Source: Oceanipulchritudo coccoides (lineage in GTDB: Bacteria > Verrucomicrobiota > Verrucomicrobiia > Opitutales > Oceanipulchritudinaceae). Taken from it: 64,000 nt of DNA. The stretch lies in the NCBI RefSeq assembly GCF_010500615.1, contig NZ_JAAGNX010000003.1:248001-312000 (forward strand), read 5' to 3'. The notes beneath the pieces are model-generated. The model did no database searches. It had not been told where the DNA came from and saw nothing but the letters and a program-made list of their open reading frames with translations. Both the position numbers and the translations under genes were made by a program. Shown here one piece after another: positions 1-10,461 of the stretch (positions are counted from its first letter, which is position 1; each line of letters begins with the position of its first letter).

Positions 1-3000
1 CTGTACGGGGAACCGGGCTACGGATCCGATGGGAGTAAATGGCCGAAAGGTTGGTATGGCGTTCGCCGTTTTTTCAAGTGGCTTGAGGAGAATACCTACA
101 AGATGCATGTGCGCGTCTTTCTCTCGCGATACCGTTCCTATGTAAAGTGTCCCGACTGCGAGGGGACGCGCCTGCAACCCGAATCGCTTTGCTGGAAATG
201 GAAAGGTTTCACACTTCCCGACCTCTATGAAGTTCCGGTCAGCGAGTTGGTCTCCCAGATGGGGAAGTCCACTTCCTTACCCGATGAACCGCAGGCCGAC
301 CTTGCCCGCCAGGCCATCCAGACGCGTCTTTCCTACCTTGAAGCGGTAGGCCTTGGATACCTGACCCTGAACCGTTCATCCCGTTCCCTTTCCGGCGGCG
401 AAACGCAACGTGTCAATCTCACGTCCTGCCTCGGGACCTCCCTTGTCGATACACTTTTCATTCTCGATGAGCCGTCGATCGGTCTGCATTGCCGAGACAT
501 CGACCGCTTGATCAAGATTCTCAGGAAGCTGACGGACATGGGCAACACGGTGGTCGTGGTTGAGCATGATGAAGGAATCATGCAGGCGGCTGATACAATT
601 ATTGAAGTTGGCCCGGCACCGGGCAAAAACGGAGGTGAGATTGTCTATGCGGGCCGCCCCAATGGCCTTAAACGACTCCGAAAGTCCCCCACCGGACAGT
701 TCCTTTCGGGCAGGCGCTTGATCAAACCACCAAAGGAGCGACGCCCGGTCACCAAGGACACACCCTTCGTGCGCATGCGGGGTGTGCAGAAACATAATTT
801 AAACGGGCTTAATGTGGACATTCCGCTACGGCGTTTTGTCGTCCTGAGTGGGGTCAGCGGTTCGGGCAAATCGACCCTGCTGCACAACGGGCTCTATCAA
901 GGCCTGCTCTCCAGGAGTGGAAAGGCCTGCGAGGATCCAGCCCGGATTGAGGAGTTGTCGAGCGAGCTTGGCTTCGGGGAAATTCTATTGGTCGATCAAT
1001 CTCCGGCCAGCAAGACACCTCGATCCAATCCCGCTCTCTTTGTCGGGGCATGGGATGGCATCCGGCAGGTGTATGCCCGCACAGAGGATAGCCGGCGGGC
1101 CGGTCTCACGCCATCTGCCTTTTCCTTCAACAGCGGGGACGGACGCTGTCCGCACTGCCAGGGTCTTGGCTTTGAACGGGTGGAAATGCAGTTCATGGCG
1201 GATGTCTACGTCCCCTGTCCGGTCTGTGAAGGGAAACAGTTTCGCGATGAGATTCTCGCCCTTCAATGGAACGGGCGCTCAATTGCAGATATCCTCGCCC
1301 TGACAATAGACGAGGCGATTGAGGTCTTTGAGGAGCATAAGCCAATTGTCCGCAAACTCCGCGCACTTGAGGAAGTGGGCCTCGGCTATCTTCCCCTTGG
1401 ACAGCCCTTGAACACGCTCTCCGGTGGCGAATCACAGCGCCTCAAACTGGTTCGTTACATGGGTTCGTTGAGCAATGAAAAAAATCCCGCCCTGCTCCTT
1501 CTTGACGAACCGACAACCGGGCTTCACAAGGCTGATATCGAGCGCCTCCTCGGCGTCCTCCAACAGCTGGTCGATAACGGCCATTCGCTGGTGGTCATCG
1601 AGCACCATCCGGACGTCATTCGCGCCGCGGACTGGTTGCTGGAGCTGGGCCCCGAGGCAGGTTCTGCCGGAGGAAAACTGGTTTTTGCCGGAACCCCTGA
1701 CTCAATCGGAAAAAACGCCACCGCAACCGCCCCCTATGTTCTGGAGGATAGCCCGTCCAAAACAGCTTACACGACACCCAAAAGGAAAAGGGCCTCTGGC
1801 AAGTCCCGGGCAACCTCCACCCTTCAACTGACCGGGGCCCGCGAGCATAATTTAAAGAACATATCCGTGAGTATCCCCCGGGGTGCGATGAGCGTCGTGA
1901 CCGGGGTCAGTGGCTCGGGCAAATCCACGCTTGCCTTCGATATTATATTTGCCGAGGGACAGCGACGCTTCATGGAGTCCATGTCTTCCTGGGCGCGCCA
2001 ATACGTGGAGCAGCTTCCCAAACCCGACATTGATCACCTCAGTGGCATTTCCCCGACCGTGGCCATCGAACAGCGGGTCACCAGAGGTACGCGCAAGTCC
2101 ACAGTCGCTACCATCACCGAGGTTGCCCAATACTTGCGCCTGCTTTACGCCCGCATCGGGATACAGCACAGTCCAACGACCGGCGAACCGCTTGTCGCAC
2201 TTCCGGCAAAGGCTCTTGTGGCGCACCTGGAGCGCCAACTGAAGGGGCTTGCCAAACGGCGCGGTGTTCAACAGGCACATCTGCTTTCACCGCTCATCCG
2301 AGGAAGAAAGGGCCATCATGAACCGCTGGCCAACTGGGCCCGCGACCGTGGGTATTCTCGCCTCAGGATTGACGGTAAATGGGTCCCGCTCGACGAATTC
2401 AAGAAACTCGACCGCTACCGGGAGCACAATGTCGATCTGGTCACAGGAAGCATTACTTTCAAGAATAGTCGTATTGATAAAATAACGACAAAGCAGGATA
2501 AGCCGATTTCGCTTCCTGAGCTTGTCAGCCTCGCCATCGATCTTGGCAAGGGGAGTTGTTACCTCGCTACGGAAAAGGCTCCGGAGCCGGTCTGGTTCTC
2601 GACCCGGCGCTCTGATCCGGTCACCGGAGAAGCCTTTCCAGACCTTGACCCGAAAGACTTTTCATGGAACGCACAGCGCGGATGGTGCCCGACCTGTCGC
2701 GGTCACGGCGCCCTCTATTCATGGATGGAGGAAGATGAGCGCTTTGATGAAATCGAACATTCGTTCGATGATGGTGAATCGTGTCAGGATTGCCAGGGAG
2801 AGCGCCTCAACCCTGTCAGCCGCTCGGTTTACCTGAAGACTGTCACCGGAAATCGCTACAACCTTCCGCAGCTTCTAAAGCTGAACCCCGGCACCCTTTT
2901 GGGGGAAATGGACAGTCTCGAGCTTGATTCCCGGGCACGCGCAATTCTTGCGGAAATCCTTCCCGAAATCCGGGAGCGCCTCAACTTCATGGAAGAGGTG

Positions 3001-4482
3001 GGGCTCCAATACCTGAGCCTCGACCGGCCAACGAACACTCTTTCAGGAGGCGAAGCCCAGCGGATCCGCCTCGCGGCGCAGCTTGGGTCAAATCTTGCCG
3101 GGGCTCTCTACGTGCTGGATGAACCATCAATCGGCCTGCATGAACGCGATAACCAGCGCCTTCTGGATTCACTCGAAGGCCTGAAGGCCAAAGGCAATAC
3201 GCTGCTCGTTGTCGAACACGACGCCCACACCATGAGGCAGGCTGATCACATTATTGATCTGGGCCCCGGAGCGGGAAAAAACGGGGGCCATATCCTGGCC
3301 GAGGGTTCCTTGAATAAATTGTTGAAAAACCGCAAAAGCCTCACTGGTCAATATCTCCGGAAAGGGATTCCTCATCCTTTGCGGGGACAGTGGCGCGATT
3401 TGCCGGAGAGTTTCAACCCGCGTCGCCGTTCCTCTCCTGACGATTGGTTGGTCTTGCGAAAGGCCTCCCTGCGCAATCTCAAGGGCGATGATGTTTTCAT
3501 TCCAAAGCAACGGCTTACCATGGTCTGCGGAATCTCCGGAGCCGGCAAGTCCACCCTGGTCAGGGATTTGCTCATGCCGAATGCCCAAAGGGCCATCCGG
3601 GAGGAAAACAAAAAGCTGTCCGGATCTATTAGTCGTGACGGTTTCACTACACTGATTGGAGCGCATACATTCCGTCAGGTTATCGAAGTTGACCAGTCGC
3701 CGATTGGCAAGACGCCCCGCTCGACACCAGCCACTTATATCGGGGCCTTTGACCGTATTCGGGAATTCTTTGCCGCGACCCCGGAAGCAAGAATGCACGG
3801 ATACCAGAAGGGCACCTTCTCCTTCAATACGAAGGGTGGACGGTGCGAAACCTGCAAGGGTGCGGGCAGAATCAAACTGGAAATGAACTTCATGCCGGAT
3901 ACCTACGTCCCCTGCGAGGATTGCAACAGTCGGCGCTATGGGAATGAACTGGAGGAAATCCGGTGGAAGGATGCTTCCATTGCCGATGTCCTTGAGATGA
4001 CCTTTGAGGAAGCGGCCCGGTTTTTCGAGTTTGATTCCCAATTGGGCGCGATCCTGAAACTGATGGTCGAGACAGGCTTGGGATACCTGACCCTCGGGCA
4101 AAGTTCCCCCACTCTATCCGGCGGGGAAGCTCAGCGCCTTAAACTGGTCAGCGAGCTGGCACGCGGACTGCCTACCTTCCAGGAGCGCAAGTCAGCCATC
4201 TTTCAGCCCAATCTCTATATCCTTGAGGAACCGACGATCGGGCTCCATCTGCATGACTGTGAGCGCTTGATCCACTTGCTGCATCGTCTTGTCGATCAAG
4301 GACATACCGTCATAGTGATCGAACATCATCTCGATCTGATTGCCGAGGCGGATTATCTGCTCGAAATCGGTCCTGATGGCGGTGATGCCGGTGGTCAAAT
4401 CCTCTATCAGGGACCTGTCGAGGGCTTGAAAAGGATTATCAATTCACCAACAAGGCCGTTTTTACAGGAAATTATAGGATAA
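1..4482 (+). CDS. uvrA: UvrA excinuclease ABC subunit A, tandem-fused double form (5' end outside window)
   Basis: This is the DNA-damage recognition ATPase of nucleotide excision repair. The frame is open from base 1, so the true start lies upstream. What remains encodes almost two complete UvrA units in one chain. Walker A motifs (GVSGSGKST or GISGAGKST) sit near codons 284, 635 and 1177, and ABC signatures LSGGE-T/S/A-QR near codons 130, 474, 1014 and 1373. Four Cys-x2-Cys zinc-module pairs are visible. The third unit keeps the UvrA segment after Walker A with [14 protein letters not shown]. An ordinary UvrA is about 950 residues; this piece alone is 1493 codons. Double-length UvrA is known in Chlamydiae, which fits a PVC-superphylum host. 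The last Walker B reads LYILEEP where UvrA normally has LYILDEP. UvrA identity is certain; whether both halves are active is not known. Confidence 0.96.
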   Translation: MYGEPGYGSDGSKWPKGWYGVRRFFKWLEENTYKMHVRVFLSRYRSYVKCPDCEGTRLQPESLCWKWKGFTLPDLYEVPVSELVSQMGKSTSLPDEPQADLARQAIQTRLSYLEAVGLGYLTLNRSSRSLSGGETQRVNLTSCLGTSLVDTLFILDEPSIGLHCRDIDRLIKILRKLTDMGNTVVVVEHDEGIMQAADTIIEVGPAPGKNGGEIVYAGRPNGLKRLRKSPTGQFLSGRRLIKPPKERRPVTKDTPFVRMRGVQKHNLNGLNVDIPLRRFVVLSGVSGSGKSTLLHNGLYQGLLSRSGKACEDPARIEELSSELGFGEILLVDQSPASKTPRSNPALFVGAWDGIRQVYARTEDSRRAGLTPSAFSFNSGDGRCPHCQGLGFERVEMQFMADVYVPCPVCEGKQFRDEILALQWNGRSIADILALTIDEAIEVFEEHKPIVRKLRALEEVGLGYLPLGQPLNTLSGGESQRLKLVRYMGSLSNEKNPALLLLDEPTTGLHKADIERLLGVLQQLVDNGHSLVVIEHHPDVIRAADWLLELGPEAGSAGGKLVFAGTPDSIGKNATATAPYVLEDSPSKTAYTTPKRKRASGKSRATSTLQLTGAREHNLKNISVSIPRGAMSVVTGVSGSGKSTLAFDIIFAEGQRRFMESMSSWARQYVEQLPKPDIDHLSGISPTVAIEQRVTRGTRKSTVATITEVAQYLRLLYARIGIQHSPTTGEPLVALPAKALVAHLERQLKGLAKRRGVQQAHLLSPLIRGRKGHHEPLANWARDRGYSRLRIDGKWVPLDEFKKLDRYREHNVDLVTGSITFKNSRIDKITTKQDKPISLPELVSLAIDLGKGSCYLATEKAPEPVWFSTRRSDPVTGEAFPDLDPKDFSWNAQRGWCPTCRGHGALYSWMEEDERFDEIEHSFDDGESCQDCQGERLNPVSRSVYLKTVTGNRYNLPQLLKLNPGTLLGEMDSLELDSRARAILAEILPEIRERLNFMEEVGLQYLSLDRPTNTLSGGEAQRIRLAAQLGSNLAGALYVLDEPSIGLHERDNQRLLDSLEGLKAKGNTLLVVEHDAHTMRQADHIIDLGPGAGKNGGHILAEGSLNKLLKNRKSLTGQYLRKGIPHPLRGQWRDLPESFNPRRRSSPDDWLVLRKASLRNLKGDDVFIPKQRLTMVCGISGAGKSTLVRDLLMPNAQRAIREENKKLSGSISRDGFTTLIGAHTFRQVIEVDQSPIGKTPRSTPATYIGAFDRIREFFAATPEARMHGYQKGTFSFNTKGGRCETCKGAGRIKLEMNFMPDTYVPCEDCNSRRYGNELEEIRWKDASIADVLEMTFEEAARFFEFDSQLGAILKLMVETGLGYLTLGQSSPTLSGGEAQRLKLVSELARGLPTFQERKSAIFQPNLYILEEPTIGLHLHDCERLIHLLHRLVDQGHTVIVIEHHLDLIAEADYLLEIGPDGGDAGGQILYQGPVEGLKRIINSPTRPFLQEIIG

Positions 4483-4575
4483 TTTTTCTTGATTTAAACA
4501 AAAGCGGGGCTAAAAAATCGATTTATTGTATTTTAGGCCTATTGCATTTGTAAAATCTTAAGAAACCCTGTAATC

Positions 4576-4821
4576 ATGAGCACGTCCCTGTTTGTCGGAA
4601 ACATCCCTTACGGCGCCATGGAGCGTGAGATCCAGGAACACTTCTCCAAGTGTGGGCAGGTGGATAACGTCCGATTCGTCATGGACTTCAAGCGCGGACG
4701 CTTCCGCGGATTCGGATTTGTCACGATGCCGGAAGACGATGCAAAGGCCGCAGTGGAGCTGCTCAACCAATCGGAATTCCAGGAACGCCAATTGATTGTC
4801 AGTATCGCCCGGGCGTCCTAA
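4576..4821 (+). CDS. small RRM-type RNA-binding protein
   Basis: An 81-residue protein made of a single RNA recognition motif. RNP2 is visible as LFVGNI (residues 5-10) and RNP1 as RGRFRGFGFVTM (about 41-52), with the aromatic residues that stack on RNA bases. Single-RRM proteins of 80-100 residues occur in cyanobacteria, Verrucomicrobia and other bacteria and are usually linked to cold response or RNA chaperoning; which applies here is not shown. It lies 93 bp downstream of uvrA in an AT-rich spacer and probably has its own promoter. No Shine-Dalgarno sequence precedes the ATG. Its stop codon overlaps the stop of the convergent gene on the other strand by 4 bp. Confidence 0.93.
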   Translation: MSTSLFVGNIPYGAMEREIQEHFSKCGQVDNVRFVMDFKRGRFRGFGFVTMPEDDAKAAVELLNQSEFQERQLIVSIARAS

Positions 4822-7800
4822 CTGCCTGCCGGGATAACCCGATCCCTTCCCAGAGTTCCCTGGAGGGATTTCAGGTAAGCCTTCCCGCTCGCTTCCTTGA
4901 GGTGCGCAGAGACCAGACCCTGTAGCTCATGGAGGGAGTTCAGCGGCTGATCGTAGGATTTGAGGTAATCAAGCATGCGGTTCCAGTGAGCCACATCCAC
5001 ATCCTGCTTATTCTGGAGCCGTTCCTGGTACCAATCGCTGGAAAGAATCACCTCCGGCTTGAATAGATCACGCACCTCCGGATCCTTGAGGGTTTTGCCG
5101 TTATAGTTGCCGTCCTTCATAATATAAAGGAGGGCCTTCATTGGTGGGCAGGCCAACTCAATGCTACCATCACGGAAATAATTTCCGGCAACGACCTGGT
5201 GGGTTGTCATCATGTTGTCCAAGCCATCAGCAAAAACATCCAGATCCTGCAATTCCGGTTTCAGCATGGCCTCCGTGAAGAGCACTTCGGGACTGGTGAA
5301 TATGCGGCCAAGGAAGTAGTTCACAAATGCCTGGTTGATACGATACCCGAGGAGCCCCGTTGGAAGCGACTTATCCTTCACAAGGAATTCCGGGACAGGC
5401 TCAAGGAAGCCGTGTTCGATCAGCCACTCCGGCTGGCGCTCAAAGCGCCTCATACGGCACCAGATTTCAGGCACAAGGAGGCTGATGTCATGGTCGACCC
5501 GGAAGTTTGGACCGACATAACCGGCTGCAGTCACAAATGGATCAAGCCCCGTCAGGGCAGTCGCCACCAGCGCATTGTTCAAGTCGGTGATCGGGAGCAA
5601 GGCATTGAATGGTGCCTTGGTCAGTGCGCCTTCTGAGCCTGCGCCCGTTGTCGACGGACTCTTGCCAGTCATGCTGGAGGTAAACTCCATGAAGGCTTCC
5701 GGCAACGGAAGATAATGGATTGGGTTGAAAACCGCGAGTGAGCGGATCGGGCCCTCCGGGGGATTATTGCGGCGGCCTGTGAGCAGACCGCTGACCGGAT
5801 AAAGCACGGCATCCTCTGGTTTCAATTTACGCTTAAAACGTGCTCCCATTTCCGCTACATAACTTACTTGCGGTTGGGCGAGGGATGTCCGGTTCTGCAA
5901 ATACCGGGGATTCTTTGTCGGCTTGCCATCGACTATCCGTGGATTCGATGAGGAAACCACAAAGTCAGGATTTGACTCAGGTTTTGTGACAAAATCACGG
6001 AGAAGATTTTTCATTGGATCCGTGAAGTAATCAAACCGGACCGCATCCTCCATCATCTCCAATGCCTCAGGGCGTGAAAGCGGTTGGTAGTTGGAGAAGA
6101 AGACGTTTGCCCCGGACATGTCCTCCTCGGTCTTCTTGTCATAACCGCGAATCACTGCGTCATCGGGACGCTGGAACAGGCGGTATTCACAATTCCGAAC
6201 AATTTTGGCACTGGTTCCACCCTGGCTTTTGCCCGGCTCACCGGGTATGCGCTCCCATGGCAGGACAACTGAGGCGCTGATGTCGTCCTCAGTCTGGATC
6301 TTGGTCGCCGGGAAAAAGTCCTTTCGCAGTGAAAAGACACGCCATGATCCGTTGTCATCATAACCCACCCGGAGATAGCTCGTGATGACCTTGCCATCCT
6401 TGTACTTCAATTCATGCCCGGAAATGCCATTGATGATGTCGACCGTGAAGCGTTCGCGCCAATTCTCTCCCCAGTCGGGTTTGTAGAATCGCTTCAAGAG
6501 CAGGACCAGCTCCTTGATGTGCGTGGGGATGGATCGGATAAAGGTATTGTGTTCGGTTGTATACTCCGGGCCAGGCGTCAGCAACTTGATCACGGATCCG
6601 AGCGAACGGGCCGGGCCGAGGATGGGCCGTGTGTTTTCACGATTGAGCGACGCGTCCTTGAATCGGCCTCCATAGTTTCCGTTGAGGATGCGTTCAACGG
6701 CATCAAAATCCTTTTTCAGGTTCCCTACATAAAATGGCGCGTGAATAATGGCATCCGCGATGGACTTGGAAATTTCCGATTTACCACCCCCGGACACGGT
6801 ACAGGGCTTGTGGCAATTGGTCGCTTCGGGCACCGTCCCGATGAGGCGCCAACGGCGGCCTTCGGCTGGCTTGACGAGCTGCACTTTGTATCCGTTCGGG
6901 AAGATGTAGGTTTTATCGGCGAGCAGCTTGATAGATTTTGGGCTGCCGTCCTTTTCCCATGAGATAGTCTGCTCAGCCAGTGAGAACCGGGCAGTTTCCG
7001 GTATGTAGAAGACTTTTGGATACAGACAATCGATGGCGTGCCCCTCCGGTTGCATCTCCATGCGATCCCCGTAATCCTTGAAGATTGATGCGAAAGATCT
7101 CACTTCCTCATCAATATTGGGGGAGAGCTCAAATTCTTCACCAAGGTCATAGGAGGAAAAAGCAAGCGTTCCGCCAGCATGTTCCTCCTCACAGTTGCCA
7201 AAGAGGTTTGCTGCATAACCGATCTGGGTTTTAACCTCCTTCTTGCAGTAACCAAAGTAGTTGTCAGCGATCAATGTCACGACAACTCCTGCATCGGTCC
7301 GTGCAGTGATCTTGAAGGCACCGCCGTCATTGTAGCGTTCATCCTCCGATTCCCAGCACATGCCGTCCCGTTTTTGCCGCTCGGTGGCCTCAGCGACATG
7401 TGGAAGACCCAATTCCTTCTTGGTCAACTCCTTGATGTGGGGTGCCAGGATTACGCACCCTGAGTGTCCGGACCAGCTTTCCACATCCAGACCCGCATCA
7501 TTTTCCGGAAGATAGGGATCCCCCGCGTTGCCAAAAATGGATTCCACAAAGTCGAGATTACAGGTCATGCTACCCGGCGCAAAAAACCGGATTTCCATGG
7601 ACTTGTTTTCAGAGGAGCCCGGAACTGCCGGGCAAATAACGGGCCGCAAGAGCAGGGAGACCCAGACATGAGCCTTCTTTTCCTGAGTGGAGGTGAAAGG
7701 CAGGAGCATCAAGTCCTCCGGAGGTCTCAAGGCTGCTTGGAGCAGGCGGGCAAAGGTTAATTTCGGCACTGCTTTCTTGTCGTCCGGAATCGGCAATCCG

Positions 7801-8276
7801 CCCTCAGCAACGTGAAAAACGCCTTTTGTTGTGCGACGATCGTTGACCGGATTGTGGAGGACGCCATTGGCGACCCGATAGGATTCGATAATGTCAGAAT
7901 GGAAACTGTCCTGGTCCGGTGGCAGGGAAAGCGCACGGGCAATGCCGTGCTTGATCAAATTGAAGGTCTTTCCCGGAAGCCGGACTGCGCGGTCCGCCTC
8001 CGGCAACTCGGCAAGATAGGATTCGAGGAAGGACTCGATGCGCATATCTGCCGGGGGCCTCAGCCCGTCTTTGAGCAACGCGTTCCGTGCGCGAAAGTTT
8101 GAAACGAGGTTTTCGCTGATGGAAAGGGTTGGAAAATCCTCCATATCCCCAAAAATCGGCTCCCCAAGGGCGGCCAGGTACAGATTGATGCGTTCAATCA
8201 AATCGTCGCTAGGACGGGAATCCGCCTTGGTTTTAACATCAAACCCAATGGCTTTTACAAGATTAGTATCTGTCAT
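4818..8276 (-). CDS. large conserved protein with P-loop-like motif; possible PPi-type PEP carboxykinase
   Basis: A 1152-residue soluble protein with no signal peptide or membrane segment. The ATG at 8276 (MTDTNLVKA) is preferred; further upstream the frame only offers a poor hydrophobic extension. A P-loop-like stretch, TVSGGGKSEISKS, lies at about residues 493-505, and a Gly/Ser/Thr-rich block, MTGKSPSTTGAGSEGALTK, at about 869-887. The size (about 130 kDa), the single glycine-rich kinase-type loop and the lack of other known domains fit the diphosphate-dependent PEP carboxykinases described in Entamoeba and Propionibacterium, which are about twice the length of ATP/GTP enzymes. That assignment is from memory and unproven. 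If right, it interconverts PEP plus phosphate plus CO2 with oxaloacetate plus PPi. It is divergent from the secreted CAP gene and convergent with the RRM gene. Confidence 0.85.
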   Translation of the reverse strand: MTDTNLVKAIGFDVKTKADSRPSDDLIERINLYLAALGEPIFGDMEDFPTLSISENLVSNFRARNALLKDGLRPPADMRIESFLESYLAELPEADRAVRLPGKTFNLIKHGIARALSLPPDQDSFHSDIIESYRVANGVLHNPVNDRRTTKGVFHVAEGGLPIPDDKKAVPKLTFARLLQAALRPPEDLMLLPFTSTQEKKAHVWVSLLLRPVICPAVPGSSENKSMEIRFFAPGSMTCNLDFVESIFGNAGDPYLPENDAGLDVESWSGHSGCVILAPHIKELTKKELGLPHVAEATERQKRDGMCWESEDERYNDGGAFKITARTDAGVVVTLIADNYFGYCKKEVKTQIGYAANLFGNCEEEHAGGTLAFSSYDLGEEFELSPNIDEEVRSFASIFKDYGDRMEMQPEGHAIDCLYPKVFYIPETARFSLAEQTISWEKDGSPKSIKLLADKTYIFPNGYKVQLVKPAEGRRWRLIGTVPEATNCHKPCTVSGGGKSEISKSIADAIIHAPFYVGNLKKDFDAVERILNGNYGGRFKDASLNRENTRPILGPARSLGSVIKLLTPGPEYTTEHNTFIRSIPTHIKELVLLLKRFYKPDWGENWRERFTVDIINGISGHELKYKDGKVITSYLRVGYDDNGSWRVFSLRKDFFPATKIQTEDDISASVVLPWERIPGEPGKSQGGTSAKIVRNCEYRLFQRPDDAVIRGYDKKTEEDMSGANVFFSNYQPLSRPEALEMMEDAVRFDYFTDPMKNLLRDFVTKPESNPDFVVSSSNPRIVDGKPTKNPRYLQNRTSLAQPQVSYVAEMGARFKRKLKPEDAVLYPVSGLLTGRRNNPPEGPIRSLAVFNPIHYLPLPEAFMEFTSSMTGKSPSTTGAGSEGALTKAPFNALLPITDLNNALVATALTGLDPFVTAAGYVGPNFRVDHDISLLVPEIWCRMRRFERQPEWLIEHGFLEPVPEFLVKDKSLPTGLLGYRINQAFVNYFLGRIFTSPEVLFTEAMLKPELQDLDVFADGLDNMMTTHQVVAGNYFRDGSIELACPPMKALLYIMKDGNYNGKTLKDPEVRDLFKPEVILSSDWYQERLQNKQDVDVAHWNRMLDYLKSYDQPLNSLHELQGLVSAHLKEASGKAYLKSLQGTLGRDRVIPAGS

Positions 8277-8374
8277 ATCAAAAATAAGTAAATTACAGAG
8301 AGGAGGGATCAGCACAATTGATGCCGAGTTAGAGACCAAATTGTGTGTTAGATGCAGGTCAAGTCTCTCTCGTC

Positions 8375-10381
8375 ATGAATTTCAAGAATCTACCTATCAT
8401 CTGTCTTCTCATACCCATTGCCACCGGGCAGTTGTCGGGGTCGCCAGTCGATCCCGACAACCGGTGGCAAATGCGGGATTATTTTAATGCGGTCTACCAG
8501 TACGGATCCAACTTTGAAATGGAGTGGACGGGCAACTATGGTAGCGGCAGGGCCGGTTCCCTCTCTGCGGACTGGCAGGAAGCGACTTTGAACCGGATCA
8601 ACTTTTACCGGGAAATGGCGGGAGTGCCGTCGGATGTTGTTTTTGATCCGGTCCTGAGTGAAAAAAGCCAGAAATCCGCGTTCATGATGAGCGCGAACAA
8701 CAATTACAGCCACACACCGCCCAGCAATTGGCTCTACTGGTCCCAGGATGCATATGATGCTGCCTACAATGGCAATCTTGCCCTTGGGTCGACCGGGATC
8801 GACTCGATCCGTGGTTACATGAGCGATTATGGCTCCAATAACAAGGCCGTGGGGCACCGCAGGTGGATTCTCTACCCGAATACCTCAGTGATGGGAAGCG
8901 GGGATGTTCCAGGAACTGACCCGTCGACACGACCCGCCTCAAATGTCCTCTGGGTCATCCCCCAGACCTTTGGTGAGCGACCTGAGACCCGGGATGAGTT
9001 TGTTGCCTGGCCACCAAGAGGATATGTCCCGTCAGAGCTGGTTTACTCCCGCTGGTCCTTTTCCCATCCGGATGCGGATTTTTCCAATGCGACCGTTTCA
9101 ATGGTCTCCAACGGTCAATCTGTCCCCGTGAGAATTGATTCACGGCAAAACGGATACGGGGATAACACGATTGTCTGGATTCCCAATGGCATGTCCACTT
9201 CAGGATTTGTCACTTGGCCTACCCCCGCCTCCGACCAACCAGTTGAAGTGACAGTCAACTCGGTCCGGATAAATGGTGTGACTCGCTCATTCACATACAC
9301 GGTCACAATTTTTGACCCGGACAATGCAGGGTCCGGGGAATTCCATTCAACCGGATATCCCGTGGGTCCGGTCCTTGTCGATTACCCCAGTGAATTTGCA
9401 GTCAGTTCACGCCCATTTGCCGAGGGGGTCCAAGGGAGAGTTATTGAGGCGGAGCCTTACACGACAGTCCTGGATGCTGAGGATGGATTCCAGCCGTTTG
9501 AGGCCGACACATCCGGTGGATATTCCATCGTCCAGAATGGACGGCGCGCAAATGGACATTCGGCCTACCAACTGGCTAATCCGGATGCCACGACGCAGAC
9601 CCTTACCCATCCCGACACCTTCATCGTCAAGGACGGGCAACCCAGGCTTTACTTCAATAGTTCACTCGCATGGGCCACCAGCGACCAAGTGGCCCGTGTC
9701 GAGATCAATGCTGGCTCAAGTGAAAACTGGCAGGAGATCTGGCGCCTGACTGGCCTGGTCCAGTCCAACAACGACTTTACAAGCGAAACCCTCGACCTCT
9801 CTGAGTGGAGCGGGAAAACCGTGCGCATTCGCTTCCGCTACTCTCTGGAAGGAACGTCCTATTACGCTGGCTCCAGTTCCAATTCAGGATGGGTTATTGA
9901 TGATATTTCCCTCAGCGGAGTTGACCGGGTTGCTGAGATCGACGAGCTGCCTGCCCAGATGGGAACAAACTCCCTGCACATCACATTTGATTCCAATGAG
10001 CCAGCCTTCCTGCAGACCCGTGATTTCGCGTTTGGCGGATTTCCGCTCGACTGGGGTCCAATTGTTGAAGTTGAGCCTGTTACTTACAGCGGTATCGAAA
10101 ATAGCAATACAGGAAACTGGGAATGGGATCCAGTATTTGGATACAATCAACAGCTTGATTTGGATTGGACATACGCAAGCGCCCTGGGCTGGATAAACAC
10201 GGACAACTTCCCATGGGTCTGCACCACTTCAGGTTGGTTCCGGTATATGCATGGCTCAGTCGATAAAGGACTCTGGCTCTATAGTCCAGAATGGGGATTC
10301 GTGTATACTGACTCAGGAATGAGCGAGCGTTTTCGCTACGCTCCATTCACGTCCGAGTCCTCATCCTCCTTCGGAAACTAA
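8375..10381 (+). CDS. secreted CAP/SCP-domain protein with beta-sandwich and Trp-rich C-terminus
   Basis: A 668-residue exported protein. The ATG at 8375 gives a signal peptide (MNFKNLPIICLLIPIATG), so it is chosen over a GTG 30 bases upstream. A CAP (SCP/PR-1) domain follows at about 50-200, with NRINFYREMAGVP, a SYSHTPPS-like segment (NNYSHTPPS) and GHRRWIL near its end. A middle part around 350-520 looks like a MAM/LamG-type beta-sandwich ending in SGWVIDDISLSGV. The last 70 residues repeat aromatic motifs (GWINTDNFPW, GLWLYSPEWGF), a pattern also seen at the end of the island metalloprotease at 32070. Function of bacterial CAP proteins is mostly unknown; no enzyme activity can be read from the sequence. 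It is divergent from the large protein at 4818, with about 100 bp between starts. Confidence 0.88.
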   Translation: MNFKNLPIICLLIPIATGQLSGSPVDPDNRWQMRDYFNAVYQYGSNFEMEWTGNYGSGRAGSLSADWQEATLNRINFYREMAGVPSDVVFDPVLSEKSQKSAFMMSANNNYSHTPPSNWLYWSQDAYDAAYNGNLALGSTGIDSIRGYMSDYGSNNKAVGHRRWILYPNTSVMGSGDVPGTDPSTRPASNVLWVIPQTFGERPETRDEFVAWPPRGYVPSELVYSRWSFSHPDADFSNATVSMVSNGQSVPVRIDSRQNGYGDNTIVWIPNGMSTSGFVTWPTPASDQPVEVTVNSVRINGVTRSFTYTVTIFDPDNAGSGEFHSTGYPVGPVLVDYPSEFAVSSRPFAEGVQGRVIEAEPYTTVLDAEDGFQPFEADTSGGYSIVQNGRRANGHSAYQLANPDATTQTLTHPDTFIVKDGQPRLYFNSSLAWATSDQVARVEINAGSSENWQEIWRLTGLVQSNNDFTSETLDLSEWSGKTVRIRFRYSLEGTSYYAGSSSNSGWVIDDISLSGVDRVAEIDELPAQMGTNSLHITFDSNEPAFLQTRDFAFGGFPLDWGPIVEVEPVTYSGIENSNTGNWEWDPVFGYNQQLDLDWTYASALGWINTDNFPWVCTTSGWFRYMHGSVDKGLWLYSPEWGFVYTDSGMSERFRYAPFTSESSSSFGN

Positions 10382-10461
10382 AAGAAGTCCGGAAAAGCGG
10401 CACCGCTTGATGCCCAAAATTGGGCTGGCCCTCACGAGAGGGATTGCCTATACCTTCAAAC

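Noticed and set aside
1852-2280. Minus-strand frame opposite the second UvrA unit
   Set aside because: Antisense to conserved UvrA sequence, no independent support.
3169-4101. Long minus-strand open frame opposite uvrA
   Set aside because: It lies wholly inside the certain uvrA coding sequence in another frame, and the product has no recognisable motif.
10396-10425. Two short inverted repeats after the CAP gene (AGCGG/CCGCT and GCCCAA/TTGGGC)
   Set aside because: Loops of two bases and no T run follow, so they do not form a credible terminator.
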